This document shows, piece after piece, positions 34,326 to 43,101 of a stretch of DNA of 64,000 bases. The stretch's first letter is position 1; every line of letters starts with the position of its first letter. The translations under genes and the position numbers were made by a program. Location: positions 1 to 64,000 of the forward strand of contig JAZBOH010000137.1 of NCBI GenBank assembly GCA_036351055.1, in the 5' to 3' direction. The notes below the pieces were generated by a model. That model had not been told where the DNA came from, did no database searches, and saw only the letters and a list, made by a program, of their open reading frames with translations. This stretch comes from JABDPF01 sp036351055 (lineage in GTDB: Bacteria > Pseudomonadota > Gammaproteobacteria > Xanthomonadales > SZUA-36).

Positions 34326-36652
34326 CCGGCGCCATCCAGGGGGCTGACCTCGGCCATGATGGTGTGCTGGGCATTGCCGAAGGCGAAGGGGGTCCAGCGC
34401 TCGGAAGTCAGCGTGTTGACCGCGCCGCCGATATCATTTCCCTGCCCATCCGGTTTCCACCAGGCTCCCTGCGGGATGTTGACGACACCGGGCATGATCC
34501 GCCGGGTAATCCGGCAGGGCAGGATCACCGATCCCCGGTCATTGAATACCCTGACTTCCTGGCCGTCTTCCAGCCCTCTGGCCGCCGCGTCCAGCGGGTT
34601 GATGAACGCGCGTTGGGGGAAGGCTTCCCGGTTCCAGTCGACGTTGGCAAACGTGGAATGCACCCGGGGCATGAAGTGCGTCCCGATCACCTGTAAGGGG
34701 TACTTGCCGCTTTCTTCTCCAAACGGGCTCTCCCACTCCTGGATGTATTTTGGAATCGGCGGCACCTCGTCGGGCAAATTCCTGGCAAACATTTCTTCGC
34801 TGAAAATCTCGATCTTGCCGGACGGCGTTTCCAGGGGATACTTTTCGGGGTCTTGCCTGAATTTTTCAAAAGCGATCTTGGGTTTATCGACCGGCCTCGA
34901 GTAGACGCCCAGGTTTTTCTCCTCGAACTCCTCCAGGGTGGGCAGGTCCGGGAACCGCAGCTCACGGTATTGCTCCAGCAGGAAAGCAATCCACTGTTTC
35001 TCGTCTCTTCCCTCGGTGTATTCCTCCCAGAGGCCGAGTTTTTCGGCGACGGCAGCGCAAATGGCATAGTCGCTCATGGTTTCCCAGGGTGGCTCCAGGA
35101 TCTGCGGCTGAAGGATCAGTTCCTCGCCGTACTTCCAGCCATCCTCCATGCCCCAGGTCTCAAACTGGGTGCAGGCGGGCAGGATGACGTCCGCAAAGCG
35201 CGCGGTGGGCGTCATGAAGTTGTCCTGGACTACAAAAAACTCCAGCAGGGAGGTGTCCCTGATGATTTCAACCGTCCGGTTGATGTTCGCGTGCTGGTTG
35301 ACGATGGCATTCGAAGCCACGGCCCACACCATCTTGATGCCATGGGGCAGTCTGTCGACTCCGACCAGGCCGTCCTTTTCGGTCAACTCCGGCCCGCGCA
35401 GGATCGCCTCGGTCCACAGGAAGGTCGGTATTTTTGCCTGGTCCGGGTCTTCCAGGGTGGGGAAGACGTTCCAGAACGGCCCCCCGCCGGCCTGCAGGGC
35501 AATGCCGCTGGCCCAGCCGCCGGACTTGCCGACGTTCCCGGTGATGGCCGCCAACACGCAGCCTGCGCGAACGACCTGCTCGCCATAGGCGCGTCTTTGC
35601 ATGCCATAGCCCTGGTACAGCACGGCGGCTTCCGCCGTCGCATATTCCCTGGCAATGCGGGTGATGACTTCCGCGGGAACCGAGGTGATTTTCTCGGCCC
35701 ACCCGGGGGTCTTGGGCTGACCGTCCCTGGTTCCCAGTATGTAGTCCCTGTAGCTTTCTTCGTCCTGGCGGGCTGGTGGCATCTGCGATTGGTCGAAGCC
35801 GATGCAGTACCGTTTTACGAAGTCCTCGTCATGCAGGCCTTCGGTGATCATCACGTAGGCCATGGCGCTCATCATCGCCACGTCGGTCCCCGGGCGAATC
35901 GCGATCCACTCATCGGCCAGGGCGACCGCACTCATCGTCATTCGCGGATCGATGCAGACAACCCTGGCGCCTTTTTTCCTGGCCTCTTTCAGGAAATACT
36001 CACTGTTGGTGCCGTCCCTCATCTCGGATGGATTCCAGCCCCACATGAGAATGTACCGGCTGTTCAACCAGTCCTGGCGCTGGTTCCCGGTCACGTCCGT
36101 GCCGTAGACGGTGGCAGTTGCCGGTGTGATGCAGGCCCAGGAGTAGGAGTTGTAATAACCCAGCGCGCCGCCGCACAGGCTCATCAGGCGGTCGGCAGAC
36201 CATTTGCCGCCGATCTGGTTGTAACTGCCCGTGCCGTAGGGGATGTAAAGCGATGTATTGCCGTACTGCTGCTTGATCCGCGTGATGTTGGCCGCGACCA
36301 GGTCGGTCGCCTCGTCCCAGGAGATGCGCTTGAATTCGCCGGAGCCGCGTTCTCCGGTCCTTTTCATTGGGTACTTCAGGCGATCTGCGTGGTGCTGGCG
36401 GTGGCGGTAGGACCGGCCCCTCATGCACGCCCGCAACTGCGGGTCCGAGACGCTATCGTTTGGCCGGTCATCCGTTTCGATTCGCCGGATCGATCCGTCC
36501 TTTACGTAAACCCTGAGCAGGCAGCGGCCCCCGCAATTATGTGAAGGGCAGCCCACCCTGATCATCTTTTCCTCGCCCATCAGGGTGCTCGAGACTTCCC
36601 GGCCCTGCGGTGAAGTCATGGCGCGCAGCTTGTCGAGTAAGGATATTTCCAT
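34322..36652 (-). CDS. dmsA: Molybdopterin-dependent oxidoreductase, DmsA-like catalytic subunit
   Basis: 776 residues of the DMSO-reductase superfamily. The N-terminal Fe-S motif is CPSHNCGGRCLLRVYV near residue 35 with a fourth cysteine in LRACMRGRS. ISWDEATDLVA, SYNQIGGKWSADRLM and NSYSWACITPATATVYGTD fit DmsA-type active sites; the likely Mo-ligand Ser lies in the YNSYSWAC region. The C-terminal bis-MGD domain is present (INPLDAAARGLEDGQEVRVF). There is no twin-arginine signal: the protein begins MEISLLDKLRAMTSPQG and reaches the first Fe-S cysteine by about residue 35. The substrate could be DMSO, another S- or N-oxide, or a related compound. Confidence 0.88.
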   Translation of the reverse strand: MEISLLDKLRAMTSPQGREVSSTLMGEEKMIRVGCPSHNCGGRCLLRVYVKDGSIRRIETDDRPNDSVSDPQLRACMRGRSYRHRQHHADRLKYPMKRTGERGSGEFKRISWDEATDLVAANITRIKQQYGNTSLYIPYGTGSYNQIGGKWSADRLMSLCGGALGYYNSYSWACITPATATVYGTDVTGNQRQDWLNSRYILMWGWNPSEMRDGTNSEYFLKEARKKGARVVCIDPRMTMSAVALADEWIAIRPGTDVAMMSAMAYVMITEGLHDEDFVKRYCIGFDQSQMPPARQDEESYRDYILGTRDGQPKTPGWAEKITSVPAEVITRIAREYATAEAAVLYQGYGMQRRAYGEQVVRAGCVLAAITGNVGKSGGWASGIALQAGGGPFWNVFPTLEDPDQAKIPTFLWTEAILRGPELTEKDGLVGVDRLPHGIKMVWAVASNAIVNQHANINRTVEIIRDTSLLEFFVVQDNFMTPTARFADVILPACTQFETWGMEDGWKYGEELILQPQILEPPWETMSDYAICAAVAEKLGLWEEYTEGRDEKQWIAFLLEQYRELRFPDLPTLEEFEEKNLGVYSRPVDKPKIAFEKFRQDPEKYPLETPSGKIEIFSEEMFARNLPDEVPPIPKYIQEWESPFGEESGKYPLQVIGTHFMPRVHSTFANVDWNREAFPQRAFINPLDAAARGLEDGQEVRVFNDRGSVILPCRITRRIMPGVVNIPQGAWWKPDGQGNDIGGAVNTLTSERWTPFAFGNAQHTIMAEVSPLDGAG

Positions 36653-36677
36653 GCTTCCTGGGGCTGCCGGGCCTGGC

Positions 36678-37172
36678 TTATAGCAGGTGGTTGAGGCCGT
36701 AAGCTTTCAACAAGGTATGCCAGATTCTCATGGCATCCTTGGCCAGGTCCCTGACGGGGTACTCCAGTCCCAGCTTGTCGACAACCAGCAGGGCGTTTTG
36801 ACCGGCAATGTCGATGGTCTGCTGGCGGCCGTCGATCCACTCGGTCTTTACGCCGGGGTTCACGATTCGAAGCTCGCGCTGCCTGACGTCTTCATCGCTC
36901 TCTTTGGGGCTCAGCCTGAGATGCCGGCTGCGATTGACCAGGTCTCCGATCAGAACCAGTTTCCAGAAGCTTTCCACGTCCTGGTCGACCCGGTTGCTGA
37001 CCGTTTGCGGAACACTTTCGCCATCGTTTCGAATCCAGTCTTTGAGGTGCCAGCAGTTGTGGAAGAAATTCCACACATCGTCTTCGTATTCCTGTTGGTC
37101 TCGATCGCGATTGTCCAGGGTTTTGGCAAAGGCGCGTTCCAGCCGTCTGAACTGTTTCTCAAGCTTGTTCAT
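36678..37172 (-). CDS. Uncharacterised 164-aa protein heading the dms-like operon
   Basis: A mostly helical, charged protein beginning MNKLEKQFRRLERAF, with FFHNCWHLKDWIRND near residue 37 as its most distinctive segment. It has no signal peptide, membrane helix or metal motif. It ends 25 bp before dmsA in the same direction, the position where a TorD/DmsD-type maturation chaperone often lies. I do not see the TorD motif (ExxDHxxxxL), however, and do not assign it as such. The NCWHLKDWI pattern appears in some small hypothetical proteins of unknown role. Convergent or divergent regulatory sites were not seen in the 229-bp gap to the malic enzyme gene. Confidence 0.7.
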   Translation of the reverse strand: MNKLEKQFRRLERAFAKTLDNRDRDQQEYEDDVWNFFHNCWHLKDWIRNDGESVPQTVSNRVDQDVESFWKLVLIGDLVNRSRHLRLSPKESDEDVRQRELRIVNPGVKTEWIDGRQQTIDIAGQNALLVVDKLGLEYPVRDLAKDAMRIWHTLLKAYGLNHLL

Positions 37173-37401
37173 GCTGTTCAGATTTCCTTTTCAAGGCACT
37201 ATTGAATCATACCGATTTTTGGCCCGGGTATTGCTTTATCGGGCAGTTTCGTGACGCGACTCAAGTACTGGTCAGGATTCATTTATCAGATGACAAAGGT
37301 CAGTAAAACCGGTTTTCCACGGGCAGATAATTCGCGCATCACAACAACGGCGCGCCTTGCCTGTCCCGCCCGGCAACGGCACGTGACAAGGAAAACAGCA
37401 C

Positions 37402-39087
37402 ATGCCAAGTCAAAATATCATTCACCTGCCCCGGCAGGACGATCCCTTGCATATCAGCGCCAGGGGGCTCGATATTCTCAACGACCCGTGGCTCAACAAA
37501 GGCACCTCGTTCACCCTGGAGGAACGCAAGGAGCTTGGGCTCAGCGGCCTTTTGCCGCCGTTCGCTTCCGACATGGAAGAACAATTGCAACGTGTGCTGG
37601 AAAACTACCGGCGCCAGGCAACGCCCCTGGACAAATACGTATTCCTGACCGGCCTGGCCGATCGAAACGTCACGCTGTTTTACCGCGTGTTGATGGAGAA
37701 CCTGGAAGAAACCACCCCCATCATGTATACCCCGACGGTTGGGCGGGCCTGCCAGAAATTCGGGCACATTTACCGCAAGAACAGGGGGCTTTACATCCAG
37801 CGCCGGCACCGGGGCCGGATTGCCGAGGTGCTCGGTAACTGGCCGCGCAAGGAAATCGACATCATCGTCATTTCGGACGGCAGCCGTATCCTCGGCCTGG
37901 GAGACCTCGGTGCCAACGGCATGGGCATCCCGATCGGAAAACTGGTGCTGTACGTGGTCGGCGCCGGCCTGCACCCCGACCGGACATTACCGATTCTCCT
38001 GGACGTTGGCACCAACAACGAAGAACTGCTCAACGATCCCCTGTACCTGGGTATGAGCCATCGCCGGGTGCCTGATGAAGAGTTTTACGAAATCGTCGAC
38101 GAGTTCGTCCAGGCAGCCAAGGCACGCTGGCCAAACGTGTTGATTCAATGGGAGGATTTCACCAACGACAAGGCATTCCCGCTGCTCAATCGCTACCGCG
38201 ACGAGGTGCTGTGCTTCAACGACGACATCCAGGGCACGGGCGCTGTCGCGCTGTCGGGACTGCTGGCCGCCATGCGCCACCTCGAAGGCAGGCTTTCCGA
38301 TCAGCGAATCGTGTTTTTTGGCGCCGGTTCGGCCTCCGTTGGTATCGCCGACATGATCTGCGCCGGCATCGCGGATGAACACAATATGACCACGGAAGAG
38401 GCCCGTAAGCTGGTCTGGATGGTCGATTCGCGCGGCCTGGTAAGCAACAGGCGCGAAGGCGAACTACAGGAACACAAGCTTCCCTATGCACGCGAGGATG
38501 CACCGGCAGCCACGCTGCTCGATGTGGTCAAACGCATCAAGCCGACCATTATCATCGGCGCCAGTGGGCAACCACAAACCTTCAATGAAGCGGTGATCAG
38601 GGAAATGCACCGTCATTGTGACCGCCCGATCATCTTCGCCCTGTCCAATCCGACCAGCAAATCCGAATGCACGGCGGAGCAGGCTTATGAATGGACCGCT
38701 GGCCACGCCATCTTCGCCAGCGGCAGTCCGTTCCGCAGGGTACGGTTGGAAGGCCGTATCTTCATTCCCGGCCAGGGCAACAACATGTTCATCTTTCCCG
38801 GTGTCGGCCTGGGCGCCATTGCCTGTGGTGCGGAAACCATTACCGACGAGATGTTTTTCACGGCCGCCAAGACACTGGCCAACATGGTCACTGACGAGGA
38901 ACTCGCTGCCGGCACCCTGTACCCCGACCTGCGGAAGATCAGGCAGATTTCGCTGTCCATTGCGACGTCGATTTGCCGCCTGGCGTGGGACAACGGCATC
39001 GCCCGCTACGACCAACCGGATGACATCCGTACGCACGTGCGCCGTTGCATGTGGAACCCGAAATACCGTCCGTTCGTGGCAGAGTAG
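37402..39087 (+). CDS. maeA: NAD-dependent malic enzyme (decarboxylating)
   Basis: A 561-residue malate-to-pyruvate oxidative decarboxylase. Visible motifs are the N-terminal LNKGTSFTLEERKELGLSG near residue 31, TPTVGRACQKFG near residue 112, FNDDIQGTGAVALSGLLAA near residue 272 (metal/malate site), the Rossmann GAGSASVGIADMI near residue 310, and PLSNPTSKSECT-like ALSNPTSKSECTAEQAYEW near residue 413. Length matches the SfcA/MaeA class (about 565) and not the 750-residue MaeB. Ribosome-binding AAGGAAAAC. Single gene, cytoplasmic. Confidence 0.95.
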   Translation: MPSQNIIHLPRQDDPLHISARGLDILNDPWLNKGTSFTLEERKELGLSGLLPPFASDMEEQLQRVLENYRRQATPLDKYVFLTGLADRNVTLFYRVLMENLEETTPIMYTPTVGRACQKFGHIYRKNRGLYIQRRHRGRIAEVLGNWPRKEIDIIVISDGSRILGLGDLGANGMGIPIGKLVLYVVGAGLHPDRTLPILLDVGTNNEELLNDPLYLGMSHRRVPDEEFYEIVDEFVQAAKARWPNVLIQWEDFTNDKAFPLLNRYRDEVLCFNDDIQGTGAVALSGLLAAMRHLEGRLSDQRIVFFGAGSASVGIADMICAGIADEHNMTTEEARKLVWMVDSRGLVSNRREGELQEHKLPYAREDAPAATLLDVVKRIKPTIIIGASGQPQTFNEAVIREMHRHCDRPIIFALSNPTSKSECTAEQAYEWTAGHAIFASGSPFRRVRLEGRIFIPGQGNNMFIFPGVGLGAIACGAETITDEMFFTAAKTLANMVTDEELAAGTLYPDLRKIRQISLSIATSICRLAWDNGIARYDQPDDIRTHVRRCMWNPKYRPFVAE

Positions 39088-39172
39088 GTCACCGCCGAAA
39101 AAGTTCATGAATGGCCGAATTGGGCTAACATGGCGCATCGGATATTGTCCGCTTGATGATTGAACGGTTCCT

Positions 39173-40624
39173 ATGGCCAGCTTGTTGATAGCACGAAAGC
39201 GCGGGCATTTTTCATACGGGGTGTTTTGCCTCCTGGCCCTGCTGTGGATGGTTTGTTCGCCCCTGCTTGCTGACGACCGTCCCAACGTGGTCGTCATCAT
39301 CACGGATGACCAGAACGGTTATGGGTTTTACGAGGGCTATCCCGGAACCCGGGTTCCGGCCATGGACCGCTTGAAAGCATCTGCGGTCACGTTCCAGCAC
39401 GCCTACACGGCGGCGCCGGTTTGCGGGCCTTCACGTGCTGCTTTTTTCAGCGGCTTGTACCCGCACACGACCGGTGCCTACAAGAACGGCGCCGACCCCT
39501 GGCGCAAGACGCTGGCGAATATCGAATCACTGCCGGAACTGTTCCAGCGCAGCGGTTACACCACCTTCGGCGCGGGCAAACTGTTCCACGCCAAGCTGGC
39601 CGGGGGCCGCGAAAAAGCGCTCTGGGACAACGACGTATTTCATGGTGGCTTCGGCCCCTTTCCGCGCGAAGAAGACATCATCAGGGAACCGGGTGAGGTC
39701 CTCGACGGCGGCGGCAGCAAGTTCTGGGGGGTCAGCGAGTGGACCGGCCCCGACGAGGATTTCCCCGACACGGTCAACGCCAACAGCTCGATTGAATTCC
39801 TGCAGAAAGAGCACGAAAAGCCATTTTTCCTGGTCTACGGCCTGTGGCGCCCGCACAACCCCTACACCGCGCCCAAGCGTTTTTTTGACCTATACGATCC
39901 GACGAAAATCACTGTGCCGCCAGGCTACAAGGAGGGCGACCTGTACGACGTGCCGCCCGGCGGGCGCCGCTTGAGCGACATCTGGGGCCAGCGCTGGCTG
40001 AATTCGGGCAAGAGCCACCCGGAAAACTGGAAGCGCATCCTGCACGGCTACCTGGCCGCCACCTCCTTTGCCGACTGGAATGTCGGCCGCGTGCTGGACG
40101 CACTGGACAGCAGTGCACATGCTGACAATACCATCGTGATTTTCTGGTCGGACAACGGTTATCACCTGGGTGAAAAGAACCACTTTGAGAAAGCGACGTT
40201 GTGGGAATGGTCGGCGCGCATACCGGCCGCTGTGCGCATTCCGGGGAACCCGAACAATGGCCAGGTGGTGCAGCAGCCCATCGTTTCCATCGACTTTTTC
40301 ACCACGCTGCTCGACTACTGCGCCCTGCAACAACCGGCCCACGAACCGGAAGGCCTGAGCCTGCGGCCCTTGCTGGAAGATCCCGATACGAAGTGGGAGC
40401 GGCCGGCGATCACCACCTACGGGGAGAAGCTGTTCTCGGCGCGCAATGAACGGTACCGCTATATCCGCTACCCGGACGGTGAAGAGGAACTCTACGACCA
40501 CGACAAGGACCCGAACGAGTTTTTCAACCTGGCGAACAAGCCCGATTACAAGTACATCATTGACCGGTTCAAGAAGTGGATCCCGGAGCAGTTTGCCACC
40601 GACCTGGGCGGTCGCAACGGCTGA
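39173..40624 (+). CDS. Secreted sulfatase (arylsulfatase/iduronate-2-sulfatase-like)
   Basis: 483 residues with a signal peptide (GVFCLLALLWMVCSPLLA). Type I sulfatase features are VVIITDDQNG near residue 43 (metal Asp pair) and PVCGPSRAAFFSGLYPH near residue 83, in which the Cys of CxPSR is oxidised to formylglycine by a separate enzyme. IFWSDNGYHLGEKNHFEKATLWEW near residue 322 (landmarks: SDNGYHLG) provides the other metal ligands. Overall it is closest to iduronate-2-sulfatase-like enzymes of polysaccharide degraders. Sulfated glycans such as fucoidan or ulvan are plausible substrates; none is proven. The start ATG has a weak ribosome-binding site. Confidence 0.9.
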   Translation: MASLLIARKRGHFSYGVFCLLALLWMVCSPLLADDRPNVVVIITDDQNGYGFYEGYPGTRVPAMDRLKASAVTFQHAYTAAPVCGPSRAAFFSGLYPHTTGAYKNGADPWRKTLANIESLPELFQRSGYTTFGAGKLFHAKLAGGREKALWDNDVFHGGFGPFPREEDIIREPGEVLDGGGSKFWGVSEWTGPDEDFPDTVNANSSIEFLQKEHEKPFFLVYGLWRPHNPYTAPKRFFDLYDPTKITVPPGYKEGDLYDVPPGGRRLSDIWGQRWLNSGKSHPENWKRILHGYLAATSFADWNVGRVLDALDSSAHADNTIVIFWSDNGYHLGEKNHFEKATLWEWSARIPAAVRIPGNPNNGQVVQQPIVSIDFFTTLLDYCALQQPAHEPEGLSLRPLLEDPDTKWERPAITTYGEKLFSARNERYRYIRYPDGEEELYDHDKDPNEFFNLANKPDYKYIIDRFKKWIPEQFATDLGGRNG

Positions 40625-40736
40625 TGCGGAAAAGAATGACTACAATAAATCGTGCAACTATATGATGCGGGTGCTGCTGGAGCGGGCGTCGAAAACCATG
40701 GAAGCTTCCGAAGCCTGACAAGCCGTTATAGAAACC

Positions 40737-40769
40737 GGGGCCAGGCTCTGGAACCTGGCCCCATTTTTT
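40737..40769. terminator. Terminator between the convergent sulfatase and araA genes
   Basis: A perfect 9-bp stem GGGGCCAGG / CCTGGCCCC with an 8-base loop, then ATTTTTT on the plus strand. It lies between convergent genes and could serve both. Confidence 0.85.
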
Positions 40770-40775
40770 CGTTGC

Positions 40776-42278
40776 TCAGACGCCAGCCCGCAGCTGGTAA
40801 TAAACCGCGTTGTTGCGCAGATCCTGCTTGAACGTCCGAATCTCGGTACCCGCTCCGATCACGGCCAGTTCGATACCGGCCATCTCTGCGAAATCATTCA
40901 CGATATCCAGCGTAACGCCCTGGGTGTAAACACTGTGGTGGGCGCCGCCGGCGTGGATCCAGGCTGCGCCGGCCACTTCGAGGTTTGGGCGTGGCTCCCA
41001 CAGGGCCTTGGCCACCGGCAGGTTGGGCATGTCTTCAGGCGGTGAGACGGTATCGACCTCGTTGACGATCATGCGGAAACGGTTGCCCATGTCGATGGTG
41101 GTGATGTTCATGGCCGGCCCGGTCTTGCCGGAGAAGATCAGGCGCGCGATGTCTTTCCTGATGCCGATGGTGTGGCGGTGGATCTCCACGCGCGGTTGAT
41201 CGCCCGCGATGCTGGGGCAGATTTCCAGCATATGCGCGCCGAGCACCAGGTCGGTGGCCGCGAAATGATAGGTGTAGTCTTCCATGAAGCTGGTGCCGCC
41301 TTCACGGCCCTGGCTCATGACCTTGACGATGCGGTTCATGGCCGAGGTCTTCCAGTCGCCTTCGCCGCCGTAGCCGTAGCCCTTGCTCATCAGGCGCTGG
41401 GTAGCCAGCCCGGGCAGGCCGCTCAGGCCGGCCAGGTTTTCGAAGCAGTTGGTGAAGGCCATACAACCTTCCTGTTCCATAAAGCGCTGCATGCCCAGTT
41501 CAAGGCGGGCTTCGTTTTTCAGCAACTCCAGCGATCCGGAATTTCTCAGCAACTCGTCCGCAATCACGTAATCCTGCTTGTACAGCTCGACCTGGGACTC
41601 GATGTCCTCGGCACTGACGGCGTCACAGGCTGCGGCCAGGTCACCAAGGCCGTAAGCATTAACCTCGTAGCCGAACTGGATCTGCGCGGCGACCTTGTCG
41701 CCCTCGGTTACGGCGACCTGGCGCATATTGTCGCCAAATCGCGCTACTTTGAGGTTCTGGGCCTCGTTCCAGCCCATGGCGGCACGGATCCAGTCATCGG
41801 TCAGTTTCTGGACTTTTTCAGACTGCCAGTGGCCGACCACGACCTTGCGCTCGATGCGCATGCGGGTACCGATGTAACCGAACTCGCGGTCACCGTGGGC
41901 GCTCTGGTTCAGGTTCATGTAGTTCATGTCGATGCCGGACCAGGGCAATTCGGCGCCGAACTGCGTGTGCAGGTGCATCCACGGCTTGTTCAGGGCCTTC
42001 AGGCCATTGATCCACATCTTGGCCGGGCTGAACGTGTGCATCCAGAAGATCAGGCCGACGCAATCGGCATCGCTGTTGGCTTGCTGGCAGACCTGCAGGA
42101 TCTCGGCCGGCGTGGTCACCACGCCCTTGGGCAGGATGCTTGCCGAAATCAGCTCGGAAGCCGACAGGCCATTGGCGATGGTTTCGCTGTTATCGGCGAC
42201 CTGTTGCAGGACCTTGGGACCGTACAGGTGCTGTGAACCGGTGACGAACCAGATGGTTTTGTTGCCGTAAATCTTCAT
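40776..42278 (-). CDS. araA: L-arabinose isomerase
   Basis: 500 residues from the ATG at 42278, preceded by GAGGAAG; the frame is open to 42290. It begins MKIYGNKTIWFVTGSQHLYG, the usual AraA N-terminus. LIFWMHTFSPAKMWINGL lies near residue 76. Metal-ligand residues are found in KGYGYGGEGDWKTSAM near residue 300 and TSFMEDYTYHF near residue 330. Length equals that of E. coli AraA. It converts L-arabinose to L-ribulose in the cytoplasm. It is the last gene of araB-araD-araA, separated from araD by a 133-bp spacer holding a REP-like inverted repeat. Confidence 0.97.
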   Translation of the reverse strand: MKIYGNKTIWFVTGSQHLYGPKVLQQVADNSETIANGLSASELISASILPKGVVTTPAEILQVCQQANSDADCVGLIFWMHTFSPAKMWINGLKALNKPWMHLHTQFGAELPWSGIDMNYMNLNQSAHGDREFGYIGTRMRIERKVVVGHWQSEKVQKLTDDWIRAAMGWNEAQNLKVARFGDNMRQVAVTEGDKVAAQIQFGYEVNAYGLGDLAAACDAVSAEDIESQVELYKQDYVIADELLRNSGSLELLKNEARLELGMQRFMEQEGCMAFTNCFENLAGLSGLPGLATQRLMSKGYGYGGEGDWKTSAMNRIVKVMSQGREGGTSFMEDYTYHFAATDLVLGAHMLEICPSIAGDQPRVEIHRHTIGIRKDIARLIFSGKTGPAMNITTIDMGNRFRMIVNEVDTVSPPEDMPNLPVAKALWEPRPNLEVAGAAWIHAGGAHHSVYTQGVTLDIVNDFAEMAGIELAVIGAGTEIRTFKQDLRNNAVYYQLRAGV

Positions 42279-42297
42279 GTTCTTCCTCAAGGTAGTT

Positions 42298-42410
42298 TTG
42301 GGGTCAGAGTAGTTTTGGGGTCAGAGTAAAGTGCCAGAGTAAACACTCCAGTTTCGGGGGCAGACAAGCGTGCCAGGGAGTTTACTCTGGCACTTTACTC
42401 TGACCCCATT
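42298..42410. repeat. REP-like element with perfect 28-bp inverted repeats inside the ara operon
   Basis: The left arm (42317-42344) begins GGGGTCAGAGTAAAGTGCC. The right arm (42380-42407) is its exact reverse complement, with a 35-bp centre. A partial extra copy of GGGGTCAGAGT precedes it at 42299. The GGGGTCAGAGTAAAG word is a common dispersed repeat type in gammaproteobacterial genomes (from memory, not checked). It sits between araD and araA and could reduce or tune araA expression by forming a long hairpin. Confidence 0.8.
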
Positions 42411-42411
42411 T

Positions 42412-43101
42412 TTATTGGCCATAATAAGCATCTCTGCCGTGTTTACGCAGGTAGTGCTTGTCCACGATTTCCTGCTTGAGCGGCGCCAGTGACGGGTCGA
42501 TGGTGCGTGAGAGGTATGCCATTTTGGCGACCTCCTCCAGCACCACGGCGTTGTACACCGAAGCGGCCGCGTCTTTGCCCCAGGTAAAGGGGGCGTGGCC
42601 GGCGACGATGACCATCGGCGTTTCCATCGGCCTGCGGCCGGCGAAGGCGTCCGTGATCTGCACGCCGGTTTCCTGCTCGTAATCCCGCTCGATCTGCTCG
42701 TTACTCATGATCGCGGTGCAGGGGATCTCGCCGTACGCGTAATCCGCGTGCGTGGTGCCGTAGCAGGGGATCGGCTGCCGGGCCTGGGCCCAGGCGGTGG
42801 CATAGGTCGAATGGGTATGCGTGATACCGCCGATGTCTTCGAAATGCCGGTATAAATGCGTATGCGTGCGGGTATCCGAGGACGGGTTCAGCGTTCCCTC
42901 GACACGCTGGTTGTCGAGGTCGACCACGACCATGTCATCGGCTGTCAGTGTTTCGTAAGGCACGCCGCTGGGCTTGATCGCGAACACGCCGCGGTCACGG
43001 TCGATCTGCGAGACATTGCCCCAGGTGTAAAGCACCAGGCCACGGTCGTTCAGCTCCATGTTGGCTTCCCAGGCGGCCTGCTTGAGTTCGCTGTAGCTCA
43101 T
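42412..43101 (-). CDS. araD: L-ribulose-5-phosphate 4-epimerase
   Basis: A 229-residue class II aldolase-fold epimerase. Motifs are LYTWGNVSQID near residue 24, IKPSGVPYETLTADDMVVVDL near residue 42 (landmark: KPSGVPYE), and the zinc-site HTHSTYATAWAQA near residue 95 (HxH). HAPFTWGKDA near residue 168 is also present. It converts L-ribulose-5-phosphate to D-xylulose-5-phosphate. Its ATG overlaps the ribulokinase stop (ATGA), indicating tight coupling. Length agrees with AraD (231 in E. coli). Confidence 0.96.
   Translation of the reverse strand: MSYSELKQAAWEANMELNDRGLVLYTWGNVSQIDRDRGVFAIKPSGVPYETLTADDMVVVDLDNQRVEGTLNPSSDTRTHTHLYRHFEDIGGITHTHSTYATAWAQARQPIPCYGTTHADYAYGEIPCTAIMSNEQIERDYEQETGVQITDAFAGRRPMETPMVIVAGHAPFTWGKDAAASVYNAVVLEEVAKMAYLSRTIDPSLAPLKQEIVDKHYLRKHGRDAYYGQ

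Noticed and set aside
34853..36544. 563-codon open frame antisense to dmsA
   Set aside because: Same cause: opposite strand of a high-GC gene, with low-complexity composition rich in Gly, Val and Asp and no motif.
36678..37172. TorD/DmsD maturation chaperone for the dms operon
   Set aside because: Position fits, but the family motif is not visible and the NCWHLKDWI segment is not TorD-like. Left as unknown.
36687..37205. 172-codon plus-strand frame opposite the 164-aa gene
   Set aside because: The minus-strand frame lies in line with dmsA and has balanced composition. The plus frame lacks a ribosome-binding site.
41172..42236. 354-codon open frame antisense to araA
   Set aside because: araA has every active-site motif on the other strand, and this frame has no initiation signal.
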